In this document: positions 53,470-63,334 of the stretch, piece after piece
How the letters are laid out: each line of letters begins with the position of its first letter
How positions within the stretch are numbered: position 1 is the stretch's first letter
NCBI GenBank assembly: GCA_035561515.1
Contig: DATMXP010000024.1
Location: 124,001-188,000, forward strand
Direction: 5' to 3'
Length of the DNA: 64,000 nucleotides
From: Terriglobales bacterium
GTDB lineage: Bacteria > Acidobacteriota > Terriglobia > Terriglobales > Acidobacteriaceae
Translations under genes and position numbers: made by a program
Notes under the pieces: model-generated
Database searches by the model: none
Told to the model about the DNA's origin: nothing
Seen by the model: the letters and a program-made list of their open reading frames with translations, nothing else

Positions 53470-53757
53470 ATGGTTGTACTTGCCGTGGTGTGGGAGGCGA
53501 AAAGCGGGCACGAACGCGAAGTCGCCGAGCTATTCAAGGAATTGCAGACGGCCTCGCGCGCTGAACCCGGCTGCTTGATGTACATCGTTCACCGTCACCG
53601 CACCGACCAACGCAGATTTTTCATTTATGAACAGTACGCAGATGACACAGCGCTCGAGGCTCACCGGAACGCAAGTCACTTCCAGCAGTATGCGGTTAAA
53701 GAACTGCCCAAGATCGCCGAGCGTATCGAGGGCGAGTTATACAAGCCGATGGAGTGA
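53470..53757 (+). CDS. Antibiotic-biosynthesis monooxygenase (ABM) domain protein
   Basis: 95 residues, the full ABM ferredoxin-like fold. It shows VWEAKSGHEREVAELFKELQTASRAEPGCLMYIVHR, FFIYEQYADDTALEAHRNASHFQQY and a short tail. GGAGGAAGA precedes the ATG. It may degrade reactive quinones or aldehydes. Nine bases separate it from the next gene, so an operon is likely. Confidence 0.85.
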   Translation: MVVLAVVWEAKSGHEREVAELFKELQTASRAEPGCLMYIVHRHRTDQRRFFIYEQYADDTALEAHRNASHFQQYAVKELPKIAERIEGELYKPME

Positions 53758-53766
53758 GGTGTTCCA

Positions 53767-54162
53767 ATGGCGATACTCACTCGAATGGTTGGATTCGTGA
53801 CGACCACGAACCCTGAGGCAGCGAAGGCCTTCTACTCAGGCAAACTCGGGTTCGCATTCCTCCGGGATGACGAGTTCGCACTCGTGTTCGACGCCAACGG
53901 AACCATGCTGCGAGTGGTAAAGGCCCGGCAGTTCGCTCCGATACAAGGGACAGTGCTTGGGTGGCAGGTGGACGACATTTCCGCTGCTGTGCAGCAGCTC
54001 AGTCAAAAAGGAATCCGCTTCGAAAGATATGAATTCCTTCATCCCGACGCAGCGGGGATATGCACCTTTCCAACAGGAGACAAGGTAGCTTGGTTCAAGG
54101 ATCCCGACGGGAATGTGCTCTCGCTATCACAGCATGCGGACGCTAGTCCGACGGCGCAATAG
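53767..54162 (+). CDS. VOC/glyoxalase-fold protein
   Basis: 131 residues with the paired beta-alpha-beta-beta-beta units of the VOC family (FVTTTNPEAAKAFYSGKLGFAFLRDDEFALVFDANG and VAWFKDPDGNVLSLSQH). The metal ligands are not all obvious, so function is open. Confidence 0.85.
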   Translation: MAILTRMVGFVTTTNPEAAKAFYSGKLGFAFLRDDEFALVFDANGTMLRVVKARQFAPIQGTVLGWQVDDISAAVQQLSQKGIRFERYEFLHPDAAGICTFPTGDKVAWFKDPDGNVLSLSQHADASPTAQ

Positions 54163-54164
54163 GC

Positions 54165-54353
54165 CTACTTCTTATCGACCATGAGGACACCACCTCGGGC
54201 ATAGCTATCCTTCTCAACATCAATGAAGGTGACAACAATGCCTTCCCGGGCGGTTCCGGCTTCTTCCGCGATTGCATCGGTAATGCGCTCTGCGAGTTTG
54301 CGCTTCTGCTCTGTGGTGCGGCCCTTCAGCAATGTGACCTGAACGTGCGGCAT
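54165..54353 (-). CDS. 4-oxalocrotonate tautomerase-family protein
   Basis: 62 residues starting MPHVQVTLLKGRTTEQKRKLAERIT. Pro2 becomes the catalytic N-terminal base. The length is exact for the small hexameric tautomerases. It is convergent with the VOC gene. Confidence 0.88.
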   Translation of the reverse strand: MPHVQVTLLKGRTTEQKRKLAERITDAIAEEAGTAREGIVVTFIDVEKDSYARGGVLMVDKK

Positions 54354-54407
54354 GAAGATCTCTTGAAAAGAAGTGAGGCCAGAGGTGAAGACCCCTGGCC
54401 TGATAAG

Positions 54408-54833
54408 TTATTTCGCCAGTTCGTAACCTGCGAAGAAGTAGCTCAATTCAAAACGGGCGGTGTCTTCCGCGTCAGAACCATGCACAGCGTTCTGCTCGAT
54501 GTTGCTCGCCCACTTTTTGCGAATGGTGCCTTCGGCAGCATTTGCCGGATTGGTGGCGCCCATCAGTTCGCGCCAATCTTTGATGGCATGTTCTTTTTCG
54601 AGCGCCAGGACGACGATCGGCCCACGCGACATGAACTTCGTCAGTGACTCAAAGAACGGCTTGCCGACGTGAACAGCGTAAAAACCTTCTGCCTGCGATT
54701 GAGTGATGTGGAGCATCTTGGCGCAAAGGACGCGGAATCCGCGCGCCTCGATCGTTCCGATGATGTCGCCGATGGCTTTCCGCTCAACGGCGTCAGGTTT
54801 AATAATTGCTAGTGTACGTTCCAGTGTCTTCAT
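54408..54833 (-). CDS. ndk: Nucleoside diphosphate kinase
   Basis: 141 residues. The active-site His is in [15 protein letters not shown], with [19 protein letters not shown] at the N terminus and [16 protein letters not shown]. It balances nucleoside triphosphate pools. It follows sucD by 21 bases and probably belongs to the same operon, which would couple succinyl-CoA synthetase with GTP/ATP exchange. Confidence 0.96.
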   Translation of the reverse strand: MKTLERTLAIIKPDAVERKAIGDIIGTIEARGFRVLCAKMLHITQSQAEGFYAVHVGKPFFESLTKFMSRGPIVVLALEKEHAIKDWRELMGATNPANAAEGTIRKKWASNIEQNAVHGSDAEDTARFELSYFFAGYELAK

Positions 54834-54854
54834 GCTTCTCTCTTGGGTTAATTG

Positions 54855-55739
54855 CTAAGCTTTGGCAGCCATGCCCAGCGCTTCGGCAACTGTCTCGCCG
54901 ATGACGGCCGGAGTCTTCACCACGCGAATTCCAGCCGCTTCCAGCGCCTTGTACTTCTCAGCCGCAGTTCCGTGTCCGCCGGAAATGATCGCGCCGGCGT
55001 GTCCCATGCGGCGTCCTGGAGGCGCGGTCTGCCCGGCGATGAACGACACCACAGGTTTTTTCACGTGCGCCTTCACATACTCGGCTGCTGTCTCTTCCGC
55101 GTTTCCGCCGATCTCGCCGATCATGACGATGGCTTCCGTTTGCGGATCTTTATTGAAGAGCTCCAACGCATCGACGAAGTTCGTGCCGATAATCGGATCG
55201 CCACCGATACCGATCGCCGTAGATTGGCCGATACCGCGCTGCGTCAACTGATAAACGGCTTCGTAGGTCAGGGTGCCTGAGCGGGAAACGATCCCGACAT
55301 TCCCTTCTTTGTGAATCCGGCCTGGCATGATGCCGATCTTGCACTTGCCGGGTGAGATGATGCCCGGGCAGTTCGGGCCAATCAGGCGGGAGCGTCGATC
55401 TTGCAGATACTCCCACACCTTCACCATGTCGTTTGCGGGAACGCCTTCCGTGATGCAGACGATGAGTTCGATCTCTGCATCGGCGGCTTCCATAATGGCA
55501 TCAGCCGCAAACGGCGGCGGGACGAAAATCACCGTGGCATTCGCGCCAGTCTTGTCGACGGCTTCCTGGACGGTGTTGAAGATCGGCCACCCTTCGTGGG
55601 TCGAGCCGCCCTTGCCAGGAGTGACGCCGCCAACAATCTTAGTGCCATACTCGGCGCAGGCTTTCGCGTGGAAAGTTCCTTCTTTTCCGGTAAGTCCCTG
55701 TACCAGCAGCTTCGTGCTTTTATCAACCAGAATGCTCAT
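54855..55739 (-). CDS. sucD: Succinyl-CoA synthetase, alpha subunit
   Basis: 294 residues. The CoA-binding Rossmann part ([33 protein letters not shown]) and the phosphohistidine loop with [14 protein letters not shown] are present. Full length. Five bases separate it from sucC. Confidence 0.96.
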   Translation of the reverse strand: MSILVDKSTKLLVQGLTGKEGTFHAKACAEYGTKIVGGVTPGKGGSTHEGWPIFNTVQEAVDKTGANATVIFVPPPFAADAIMEAADAEIELIVCITEGVPANDMVKVWEYLQDRRSRLIGPNCPGIISPGKCKIGIMPGRIHKEGNVGIVSRSGTLTYEAVYQLTQRGIGQSTAIGIGGDPIIGTNFVDALELFNKDPQTEAIVMIGEIGGNAEETAAEYVKAHVKKPVVSFIAGQTAPPGRRMGHAGAIISGGHGTAAEKYKALEAAGIRVVKTPAVIGETVAEALGMAAKA

Positions 55740-55744
55740 AATTC

Positions 55745-56926
55745 CTACGCTCCCGCACCTTGTGCCGCTGCAACCACCTTCTCAGCCGCGTCTTTCATGG
55801 TGTCCGCAACGATAAAGTTCAGCCCTGAATTCTTCAGGATTTCCCTGCCCTGCTCTACGTTCGTGCCTTCCAGTCGAAGTACCAGCGGCAATTGCAGATT
55901 CGTTTTCCTCGCCGCCGCAACCACGCCGTTGGCTAATGTATCGACGCGCAGGATACCGCCAAAGATATTGATCAGAATGGCTTTCACGTGCGGATCGCTC
56001 AGCAGAATCTCGAATGCATGCGTAACCTGCTCTTCATTCGCGCCACCGCCCACGTCGAGGAAGTTCGCTGGATTGCCTCCGGCGAACTTGATGATGTCCA
56101 TGGTCGCCATAGCAAGGCCCGCGCCGTTCACCATGCACGCGACGTTGCCGTCGAGCTTGATGTAGTTCAAGCCGTACTTCGAAGCTTCCACTTCGAGAGG
56201 ATCTTCTTCCGTGATGTCTCGTAACGCGCGGAGATCGGCGTGACGGAACAGCGCGTTGTCATCGAAATTTACCTTCGCATCCAACGCGATGACCCGGCCA
56301 TCATTCGTGGTAATCAGCGGATTGATCTCAACCAACGAAGCGTCCGTGTCGACATAAGCCTTATAGAGTCCCATCAGCAACTTCACAGCCTGCTTCGCTT
56401 CCTGTCCATTCAACCCGAGCCAGAAGGCGATCTTGTTGGCCTGGAACGGCTGCAACCCGATACCAGGATCGATGTACTCCTTCATGATCTTCTCGGGAGT
56501 CTTGGCGGCAACTTCTTCGATGTCCATGCCGCCTGCCGCCGAAGCCATCACGACCAGTTTGGCTTCCGCGCGATCCAGCAGCATGCCAAGATAAAGTTCG
56601 CGAGCGATCGGCAGGGTCTCTTCGATAAGGAGTCTGCGCACAACGCGGCCCTCGGGACCAGTCTGATGAGTCACCAGGGTCATGCCGAGCATCTTTGACG
56701 CCCATTCGCCCGCTTCCTGAACGGACTTCGCGATCTTGACGCCGCCGCCCTTACCGCGGCCTCCGGCGTGGATCTGCGCCTTTACAACCACGCCTTGGGC
56801 GCCTTCATTCATCAACCGCTTCGCGACGTCTTCGGCTTCCTCGCGCGATGTGGCCACTTCGCCGCGTGGAACCGCGACGCCATACTTCGCCAGAATTGTC
56901 TTTGCCTGATGCTCGTGAATTTTCAT
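55745..56926 (-). CDS. sucC: Succinyl-CoA synthetase, beta subunit
   Basis: 393 residues with an N-terminal ATP-grasp domain ([41 protein letters not shown]) and a C-terminal CoA-ligase domain ([20 protein letters not shown]). First gene of the sucC-sucD-ndk run. Confidence 0.96.
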   Translation of the reverse strand: MKIHEHQAKTILAKYGVAVPRGEVATSREEAEDVAKRLMNEGAQGVVVKAQIHAGGRGKGGGVKIAKSVQEAGEWASKMLGMTLVTHQTGPEGRVVRRLLIEETLPIARELYLGMLLDRAEAKLVVMASAAGGMDIEEVAAKTPEKIMKEYIDPGIGLQPFQANKIAFWLGLNGQEAKQAVKLLMGLYKAYVDTDASLVEINPLITTNDGRVIALDAKVNFDDNALFRHADLRALRDITEEDPLEVEASKYGLNYIKLDGNVACMVNGAGLAMATMDIIKFAGGNPANFLDVGGGANEEQVTHAFEILLSDPHVKAILINIFGGILRVDTLANGVVAAARKTNLQLPLVLRLEGTNVEQGREILKNSGLNFIVADTMKDAAEKVVAAAQGAGA

Positions 56927-57072
56927 GTTTAGCTGTCGCCGAACTGCCGTTCAGATTTCCACTACGAATGCAGAATCGCCGGCTCACCCCGCTCTGTGGT
57001 TTCCGCAGTGTCGGGCGAAACTAGCGATTCTATAAGACCCTCGCGCGAACGGGCAATTGCCCCGTCCGAGCG

Positions 57073-58443
57073 TTATTTGCCCTTCTTGCCCGCCAATGCC
57101 TGACCATTCAAAACCGCCTTACCAGGAAGCGAATCCATGAACTCGCTGACGTACATCGTCTGCTCGCGGTCCGGTCCCGTCGAAACAACCCCGACCTTGG
57201 AGCCCGTCTCCTTCGCGATAAATGCCAGATAGTCCTTCGCCTTCTGCGGAAGCTTCGCAAAATCGCTGATGCCTGATGTCGCGGTCTGCCATCCCGGCAA
57301 CTTCTCGTAGAGGCATTCAATCTTCTCGTAGCCGCTGATCTGTGCTGGAATCTCGCTGGTCTTTTTACCGTCGATCTTGTACCCGACGCACACCGGAATT
57401 TCCGCAAGGTGATCGAGCACGTCCATTTTCGTCACCACCAGCCATTCAATTCCGTTGATCATGGCCGAGTAACGTAGCAGTGGAAGGTCGATCCAGCCGC
57501 ACCGCCTCGGGCGCCCGGTTACGGCACCAAACTCGTTGCCGCGCTTGCGGAGGTCTTCCCCCTCGGGACCGTGCAGCTCCGTCGGAAATGGCCCTTCTCC
57601 TACTCGCGTGCAATACGCCTTGGTGACTCCAATCACGGTCGAAATGGCAGTTGGCGGAACACCCGTGCCGATCACAGCACCGCCGGAGGTCGCGCTCGAC
57701 GACGTAACAAACGGGTACGTTCCATGATCGATGTCGAGCATGGTTCCCTGCGCGCCCTCGAACATGATCGACTCGCCTTCCGCCAGCGCCTTGTTCAGCA
57801 GCACTGCCGTGTCCGCAACGAAGGGACGAATCTCTTCCGAAGCTTTCGCGTATTCGCGATAGATCTCTTCCGCATCCAGAGGTTCGGTGTTGTACAACGC
57901 ATGGACGATAGTGTTCTTTTCGCGGCAGGCGTTCTCGATGTGCGTGCGCATCAAGTCGAGATCGAGGAAATCCGCAACTCGCAGTCCGCGGCGTCCCATC
58001 TTGTCTTCGTAAGCGGGACCAATCCCTCGCGAGGTCGTGCCGATCTTCACGCGGCCTGGCGCATTTTCCGACGCCAATTCCATCATCCGGTGATACGGCA
58101 GGATCACCTGCGCCCGGTTCGATATGAACAGGTTTCCGTCCACCGGCAGACCGGCTTCGCGAAGCATCCGGACTTCCTTTAGGAGTGCGAACGGGTCCAG
58201 CACCACTCCGTTTCCGATTACGGCTTTCGATCCCGGACGGAGAATGCCACAGGGCACCAGTTGCAGAATGAACTTTTTGCCTTTGATTGTGACGGTATGT
58301 CCAGCGTTGTGGCCGCCTGCGTAACGCGCCACTACTCCGAAATGGTCGGAGAGAACGTCAACGATTTTACCTTTTCCTTCGTCGCCCCATTGGGCGCCCA
58401 CGATTACGGCGCTCTTGCCTCTATTCAAGTCGTAACTCCACAC
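57073..58443 (-). CDS. purA: Adenylosuccinate synthetase
   Basis: 456 residues, catalysing the first committed step from IMP to AMP. The GTP-binding signature GAQWGDEGKGKIVDVLSD is near residue 17 and GHNAGHT near 44; further motifs include TTSRGIGPAYEDK. The GTG start at 58443 fits but a TTG at 58428 would also give a full enzyme. It is divergent from mutM. Confidence 0.95.
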   Translation of the reverse strand: MWSYDLNRGKSAVIVGAQWGDEGKGKIVDVLSDHFGVVARYAGGHNAGHTVTIKGKKFILQLVPCGILRPGSKAVIGNGVVLDPFALLKEVRMLREAGLPVDGNLFISNRAQVILPYHRMMELASENAPGRVKIGTTSRGIGPAYEDKMGRRGLRVADFLDLDLMRTHIENACREKNTIVHALYNTEPLDAEEIYREYAKASEEIRPFVADTAVLLNKALAEGESIMFEGAQGTMLDIDHGTYPFVTSSSATSGGAVIGTGVPPTAISTVIGVTKAYCTRVGEGPFPTELHGPEGEDLRKRGNEFGAVTGRPRRCGWIDLPLLRYSAMINGIEWLVVTKMDVLDHLAEIPVCVGYKIDGKKTSEIPAQISGYEKIECLYEKLPGWQTATSGISDFAKLPQKAKDYLAFIAKETGSKVGVVSTGPDREQTMYVSEFMDSLPGKAVLNGQALAGKKGK

Positions 58444-58628
58444 ACGTGCAGCTAAGCTGCGTTATTGCACACAGCGAACCCGCTTATGAGAATTGCTGGT
58501 TTACTGGGGATTAGACCGGACGGGCTGTGTACAGATAATTCTACCGTGAGTAGCCGCGCGCGGCAAAGCAAGACTATGAGGAAATCCGAATGTTTGACTC
58601 ACCCGCCAGAGACTGAAAAACTGTCTTG

Positions 58629-59438
58629 GTGCCCGAACTTCCCGAAGTAGAAACCGTAGCCCGTGGCTTGCAAAAGCATATCGCCGGCGACACCATAGAC
58701 TCCGTCTGGATTGGCGCCCGCCACCAGCCCTTGAAATCTTCTCCCGACGAGATCGCAGCCGCGCTCGAAGGCGCTCGTATTGATTGCGCCCGGCGCGTCG
58801 GAAAGCACATCGCGATCGATCTCCATCGTAACGGTTCCGAATCGGGACAATGGATCGTTCATCTGGGGATGACTGGCCGCATGCTCGTTACCACGCCAGA
58901 CGCGCCCATCGACAAGCACACCCATCTCATCGCGAAATTGCACTCCGGTCGGGAGCTTCGATTCATCGATCCGCGAATGTTCGGCAAGCTTGCGGTGACA
59001 CGCGAGGCCTTCAAGGCGCCCGGCAGCGAACCACTCGACATTGGCTTCGAAATCTTCGTAAACCTCTTTCGTGGCCGCAAGACGCCCATCAAGAGTGCTC
59101 TTCTCAATCAGTCGCTGCTAAGTGGCGTGGGCAACATCTATGCTGACGAGTCGCTAGCTCGTGCTGGGGTACGTCCCCGCCGTCGCGCCGCTTCTCTTAC
59201 CCGAAACGATCTTCGGCGTCTTTACGATGCGCTCCAAAAAGTGCTACGGGAAGCAATCAAATTGGGCGGGAGTTCGGTCTCCGATTACGTTGGAGCAGAA
59301 GGCGAACGCGGATTTTTCCAGATCCGGCATCTCGTCTATGGACGCGAAGGTGAGCCTTGCCGCAAATGCAAAACCCCGATTAAGCGTATCGTGATTTCTG
59401 GCCGTAGTTCGCATTACTGCCCAACGTGCCAGAAGTGA
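58629..59438 (+). CDS. mutM: Formamidopyrimidine-DNA glycosylase
   Basis: 269 residues from GTG 58629, giving MPELPEVETVARGLQ. Pro2 and Glu3 are the catalytic residues, so this start is preferred over the TTG one codon earlier. The helix-two-turn-helix and zinc finger (CRKCKTPIKRIVISGRSSHYCPTC) are complete. It excises oxidised purines. Confidence 0.95.
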   Translation: MPELPEVETVARGLQKHIAGDTIDSVWIGARHQPLKSSPDEIAAALEGARIDCARRVGKHIAIDLHRNGSESGQWIVHLGMTGRMLVTTPDAPIDKHTHLIAKLHSGRELRFIDPRMFGKLAVTREAFKAPGSEPLDIGFEIFVNLFRGRKTPIKSALLNQSLLSGVGNIYADESLARAGVRPRRRAASLTRNDLRRLYDALQKVLREAIKLGGSSVSDYVGAEGERGFFQIRHLVYGREGEPCRKCKTPIKRIVISGRSSHYCPTCQK

Positions 59439-59508
59439 ACCATGTCACCATCCTGCATGCCGGCTGAAACTGACATGCACCGTCAGCAAGTGTTACCCTT
59501 CTCCCGCT

Positions 59509-60543
59509 ATGTCCTCATTCTCTATTGGAGTTGATTTAGGCGGCACAAACCTTCGTATTGCTGCAGTCGATCTCGACGGAAATCTGCTCGAGAAAGTAAC
59601 GACTGGCACACAAGTTTCGAAAGGTCGCGAATTCGTCGTCGGCGAAATGACCGACGCCATCAAGACACTCGCCACGAAATTCGGCAGGAGCGGTGAACTC
59701 GTCGGCGTGGGCATCGGAGTTCCCGGCATCATCGACAAGCGCACAGGCATGCTGCGCGAGTCCCCCAACCTTCCTGGATGGGATGATTATCCGGTTCGCG
59801 ATGAGATCGAAAAGCGCCTTTCCACCCCGGTTATCCTCGAAAACGACGCCAACGTTGCGGCATTCGGTGAAGGTTGGCTTGGTGCCGCTCGCGGGTATTC
59901 CGAGGTTTGCATGATTACCCTCGGAACCGGCGTCGGCGGAGGCTTGGTCCTCGCAGGGCGCATTTGGCAAGGCATGAACGGCATGGCTGGAGAAGTCGGG
60001 CACGTGACCATCGAGCCTGATGGACATCCATGCGGATGCGGCAACCGTGGTTGTGCGGAACAATACGCTTCCGCGACCGCCATCGTTCGTATGGCAAAAG
60101 AAGAAATTGCTGCCGGCAATGCTCCGGAGTTGGAGAAGATGGCCGCCGGCCCGAATGTGGAGTTCACCTCTCGTGCGGTATTCAACCTGGCCTTGCAGGG
60201 TGATGCCGCTGCTCAGCGCGTCTACGATCGCGTTGGACGCGCACTCGGCATTCTGATCGGCGACCTCATCAACATCATGAACCTGCGGATGTACGTGATC
60301 GGTGGCGGCGTCTCCAACGGTTGGCAGGCATTTGCGCCTCGGATGTTCCAGGAACTTCGCGGACGTTCGATGGTCTATGCAGCCACCGCGCCGCCGGACG
60401 AATGCATTCCCGTCGGTGCCGCGTCCAAGGTTGCGTCGAAGCAACCGCCGCCGTATCGAACAGTGGTCACGCGCGCCCTGCTCGGCAGTGATGCCGGGCT
60501 CTACGGCGCCGCACGCCTGCCCCTTGCTGCTGCTGCAAAATAA
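59509..60543 (+). CDS. ROK-family sugar kinase, probably glucokinase
   Basis: 344 residues. The phosphate-binding loop GVDLGGTNLRIAAVD, the ROK zinc motif CGCGNRGCAEQYAS and the catalytic Asp segment LENDANVAAFGE are present. Regulators of this family have an N-terminal HTH; this one does not, so a kinase is likely. Confidence 0.9.
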   Translation: MSSFSIGVDLGGTNLRIAAVDLDGNLLEKVTTGTQVSKGREFVVGEMTDAIKTLATKFGRSGELVGVGIGVPGIIDKRTGMLRESPNLPGWDDYPVRDEIEKRLSTPVILENDANVAAFGEGWLGAARGYSEVCMITLGTGVGGGLVLAGRIWQGMNGMAGEVGHVTIEPDGHPCGCGNRGCAEQYASATAIVRMAKEEIAAGNAPELEKMAAGPNVEFTSRAVFNLALQGDAAAQRVYDRVGRALGILIGDLINIMNLRMYVIGGGVSNGWQAFAPRMFQELRGRSMVYAATAPPDECIPVGAASKVASKQPPPYRTVVTRALLGSDAGLYGAARLPLAAAAK

Positions 60544-60552
60544 CAAAACAGA

Positions 60553-60578
60553 AAACCCGGTCCGAGCGGACCGGGTTT
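60553..60578. terminator. Bidirectional terminator between the ROK kinase gene and hisC
   Basis: A perfect 11-bp stem aaacccggtcc/ggaccgggttt around loop gagc. A- and T-rich flanks lie on both sides and the genes are convergent. Confidence 0.92.
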
Positions 60579-60596
60579 CTCATTCCTAAGTCACTT

Positions 60597-61721
60597 CTAT
60601 TGAACTGGTGCGGCGACCACCTTCTTCATTGCGGCGACGCACTGTTCGTTCTCTTGCGGCGTGCCGATACTGATCCGGATGGCCGTTTTTGCACCCCATC
60701 CCGACAGCGGACGAATGATGACACCCTCAGCCTGTAGTCTCTTTGCAACCGCAACCGAATCTTCGCCAACATCAACGAAGAGGAAGTTCGTCCATGTGGG
60801 AAGCACCTTCATGCCGATTTCCGACAGCTTCTCGGTGAGATACTTCGCCCCTTCCATGTTGTTCTTCAGAGTTTTCTGACGGTGTGCTTCGTCCTGCATG
60901 GCCGCGAGCGCAGCCGCTTCCGCAATCGTTGAGACCGAGAAAACCACTTTCACGCGCGCCAGGTATTGCAGCAGTTCCGGATCGGCGATGCCGTACCCTA
61001 CGCGAACGCCGGCCAATCCCTGCGCTTTGGAGAAAGTTCGCAAAACGATAACTTTCCGTCCTGCGCGGACGTAGTCGATGCTGTGTGAATACTCGACTCC
61101 GCGTTCCTTGGCGAAGATCTCGGCAAAATCCGAATACGCTTCATCCAGCACCACCAGCACATGCTCTGGAACTCGATCCAGAAAACGGTCGATTTCCTGC
61201 GCACTTGCGCAACTTCCCGTGGGATTATTCGGATTCGCCAAGAAGACCACCCGGGTGTTCTCGTCGATGGCTGCGAGAATGCCGTCGAGGTCATACCCGA
61301 AATCCCGCATGGGAACTTTCTTCAGCGTAGCTCCCGCGGCCTGTGCCACCAGCGGATAGGTGATAAATGAGCACTCACTTGTGACGGCGTTCAAGCCCGG
61401 CGCAAGCACCGTTCTCCCGACCACGTACAAGAGTGAACTCGATCCCGCTGCGACCAAAACGTGATCGGCCGGAACTTGATGGTGTCGCGCAATGGCCTCA
61501 CGCAGTTCCGAACTGTCCGCATCCGGATACCAGTTGGTTTCGGAAGCGGATCTCTGGATGGCTTCTATCGCTTTGGGGGAGGGCCCAAACGGATTCTCGT
61601 TTGACGCCAGCTTTACGGCTTTGATGCCGCTCTCCCGCTCAGCTTGTTTTACAGTCTTGCCTGGAACATACCGTCCCATGCTTCGGATGTGTGGGGGAAC
61701 AAAAAAGTCAAACTTACTCAT
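60597..61721 (-). CDS. hisC: Histidinol-phosphate aminotransferase
   Basis: 374 residues, a class I/II PLP aminotransferase. LASNENPFGPSPKA, the substrate/PLP motif VVLDEAYSDFAEIF and the PLP lysine in LRTFSKAQGLAGVRVGYG are visible. Other his genes are not adjacent, so a related aminotransferase role cannot be excluded. Confidence 0.9.
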   Translation of the reverse strand: MSKFDFFVPPHIRSMGRYVPGKTVKQAERESGIKAVKLASNENPFGPSPKAIEAIQRSASETNWYPDADSSELREAIARHHQVPADHVLVAAGSSSLLYVVGRTVLAPGLNAVTSECSFITYPLVAQAAGATLKKVPMRDFGYDLDGILAAIDENTRVVFLANPNNPTGSCASAQEIDRFLDRVPEHVLVVLDEAYSDFAEIFAKERGVEYSHSIDYVRAGRKVIVLRTFSKAQGLAGVRVGYGIADPELLQYLARVKVVFSVSTIAEAAALAAMQDEAHRQKTLKNNMEGAKYLTEKLSEIGMKVLPTWTNFLFVDVGEDSVAVAKRLQAEGVIIRPLSGWGAKTAIRISIGTPQENEQCVAAMKKVVAAPVQ

Positions 61722-61782
61722 ACCCTCTCGCTTGTACCAGCGATGTTGGTGTAACCCGCTATTCTCTTAGATTCAGATGAGA

Positions 61783-62553
61783 TTAGGAAGCGGTACGTTT
61801 CGGACGTACCGACTGCTTCAACCGCGCTACTTCCGCCTCAGTCAGGCTCCGGTATCTTCCCGGTTCCACGTCAAGCTCCAGAGGACCGTACCTTACCCTC
61901 TTGATCTTCTCCACGTGATGCCCGACTTCTTCGAACATACGCCGGATTTGGCGGTTTCTGCCTTCTATGATCGTGATCTCATACCAGGGATTGTTACCCT
62001 CTCTGAACGCTTCTATCTTTGCCGGTGCTGTCCGCACCTTTTCCGGACGACGCCGATTCCCTGCTTTTGGCTTAACCCCTTGGAGGAGAACGCCCTTTCG
62101 TAGCTGGTTCAGGCTCTCTTCTGTTGGAATCCCAGCCACCTTCACCAGGTACGTCTTGGAAACGTGAGATGAAGCATGGGTCAGCTTCTGTGTGAGGTCG
62201 CCGTCATTCGTCAGTAAAAGCAGCCCCTCGCTCGCGTAATCCAGACGTCCAACCGGATACACACGCACTGGCACGTTCCTTACCAGATCCATGACAGTTG
62301 GCCGTCCTTCGGGATCGCTGGAGGTCGTAACGTATCCCTTCGGCTTATGCAGCAGGATATACACCTGCTTGTCGACGTGCTTTAGCAGCTTGTTGCCGAC
62401 CTTGATGTGGTCCACTGCGGGATCGGCCTTGGTACCAAGCTCGGTCACGGTCTGGCCGTTGACCGATACCATGCCCGACTTGATCAGTTCTTCCGCATGC
62501 CTGCGTGACGCCAGTCCGGCAGCGGCGATGATCTTTTGTAAACGTTCCTGCAC
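61783..62553 (-). CDS. rluB: RsuA/RluB-family rRNA pseudouridine synthase
   Basis: 256 residues with an N-terminal S4 domain (MQERLQKIIAAAGLASRRHAEELI) and a catalytic domain with Asp in VGRLDYASEGLLLLTNDG. It follows scpB by eight bases, a common arrangement. The choice of rluB over rsuA is by context. Confidence 0.9.
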   Translation of the reverse strand: MQERLQKIIAAAGLASRRHAEELIKSGMVSVNGQTVTELGTKADPAVDHIKVGNKLLKHVDKQVYILLHKPKGYVTTSSDPEGRPTVMDLVRNVPVRVYPVGRLDYASEGLLLLTNDGDLTQKLTHASSHVSKTYLVKVAGIPTEESLNQLRKGVLLQGVKPKAGNRRRPEKVRTAPAKIEAFREGNNPWYEITIIEGRNRQIRRMFEEVGHHVEKIKRVRYGPLELDVEPGRYRSLTEAEVARLKQSVRPKRTAS

Positions 62554-62561
62554 TTGCTTCT

Positions 62562-63323
62562 CTAGCTCTGCTCAGTTTGGGATGGGGTCGGTTCGGCCTC
62601 GGATTCCGGAGCCTCCGCCGCTTCTGCTGGCACTTCTTGTTCCTGGCCGACAGGCTCTGTCGATTCGCTCGACGCCTCTGCCGTTCCACTCGTTTCCGAC
62701 GTAACAGATTCCTGTGCTGAGGGGAACAGGTCTTCTTGCGCGGCACCACCCAGCATCTTCTCGAATTCTTCCATGCTGGGAAGCTCACTGACGTCTTTCA
62801 ACCCGAAGCGCATCAGGAACTCTTTCGTGGTCTTGTAAAGAATAGGTCGCCCAATAACCTGTTTCCGCCCGGCCGTGGTCACTAGTTTCTTATCGATGAG
62901 CGTAGCCAGCACCCCGCTGGAATCCACGCCGCGAATTTCGCTGATTTCCGGCGCCGTCACAGGCTGCTTGTAGGCGATAACCGACAGCGTCTCCAACGCC
63001 TGCAAAGACAACCGGATAGGCGGCTTCAAGCTCTTCGCGAATCCGCGCACCACGTCGTGATGCTCGGGCTTCGTAGACATGCGAAACCCGCCCGCGACTT
63101 CCTTGATTTCCATGCCACGGTCGTTGTTGTCGGAATCCGACATCAGTTCTGCGAGTGCCGCGCGAATGCGGCTTTTTGCCTCCGCCTGTGCAGCCGCAGG
63201 TTCCATGTCGGTCAATCCATTCTCCTGGATAACCGACTCCTTCAACAGCAGCGTGAGCTGGTCCAGTGTGACCGGATCTTCCGCCGCGTAAATGATCGCT
63301 TCTAGTTTGCCCTTAAGTGCCAT
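62562..63323 (-). CDS. scpB: Segregation and condensation protein B
   Basis: 253 residues with tandem winged helices (LKGKLEAIIYAAEDPVTLDQL; LQALETLSVIAYKQPVTAPEISEIRGVDSSGVL). A Glu/Ser-rich C-terminal tail of about 70 residues is longer than usual. It works with ScpA and SMC in chromosome condensation. Confidence 0.94.
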   Translation of the reverse strand: MALKGKLEAIIYAAEDPVTLDQLTLLLKESVIQENGLTDMEPAAAQAEAKSRIRAALAELMSDSDNNDRGMEIKEVAGGFRMSTKPEHHDVVRGFAKSLKPPIRLSLQALETLSVIAYKQPVTAPEISEIRGVDSSGVLATLIDKKLVTTAGRKQVIGRPILYKTTKEFLMRFGLKDVSELPSMEEFEKMLGGAAQEDLFPSAQESVTSETSGTAEASSESTEPVGQEQEVPAEAAEAPESEAEPTPSQTEQS

Positions 63324-63334
63324 CGGTTAACGTG

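Noticed and set aside
57040..57072. A hairpin around gggcaattgccc after purA
   Set aside because: The loop is very short, pairing includes a G-T pair, and no T-run follows. Too weak to call a terminator.
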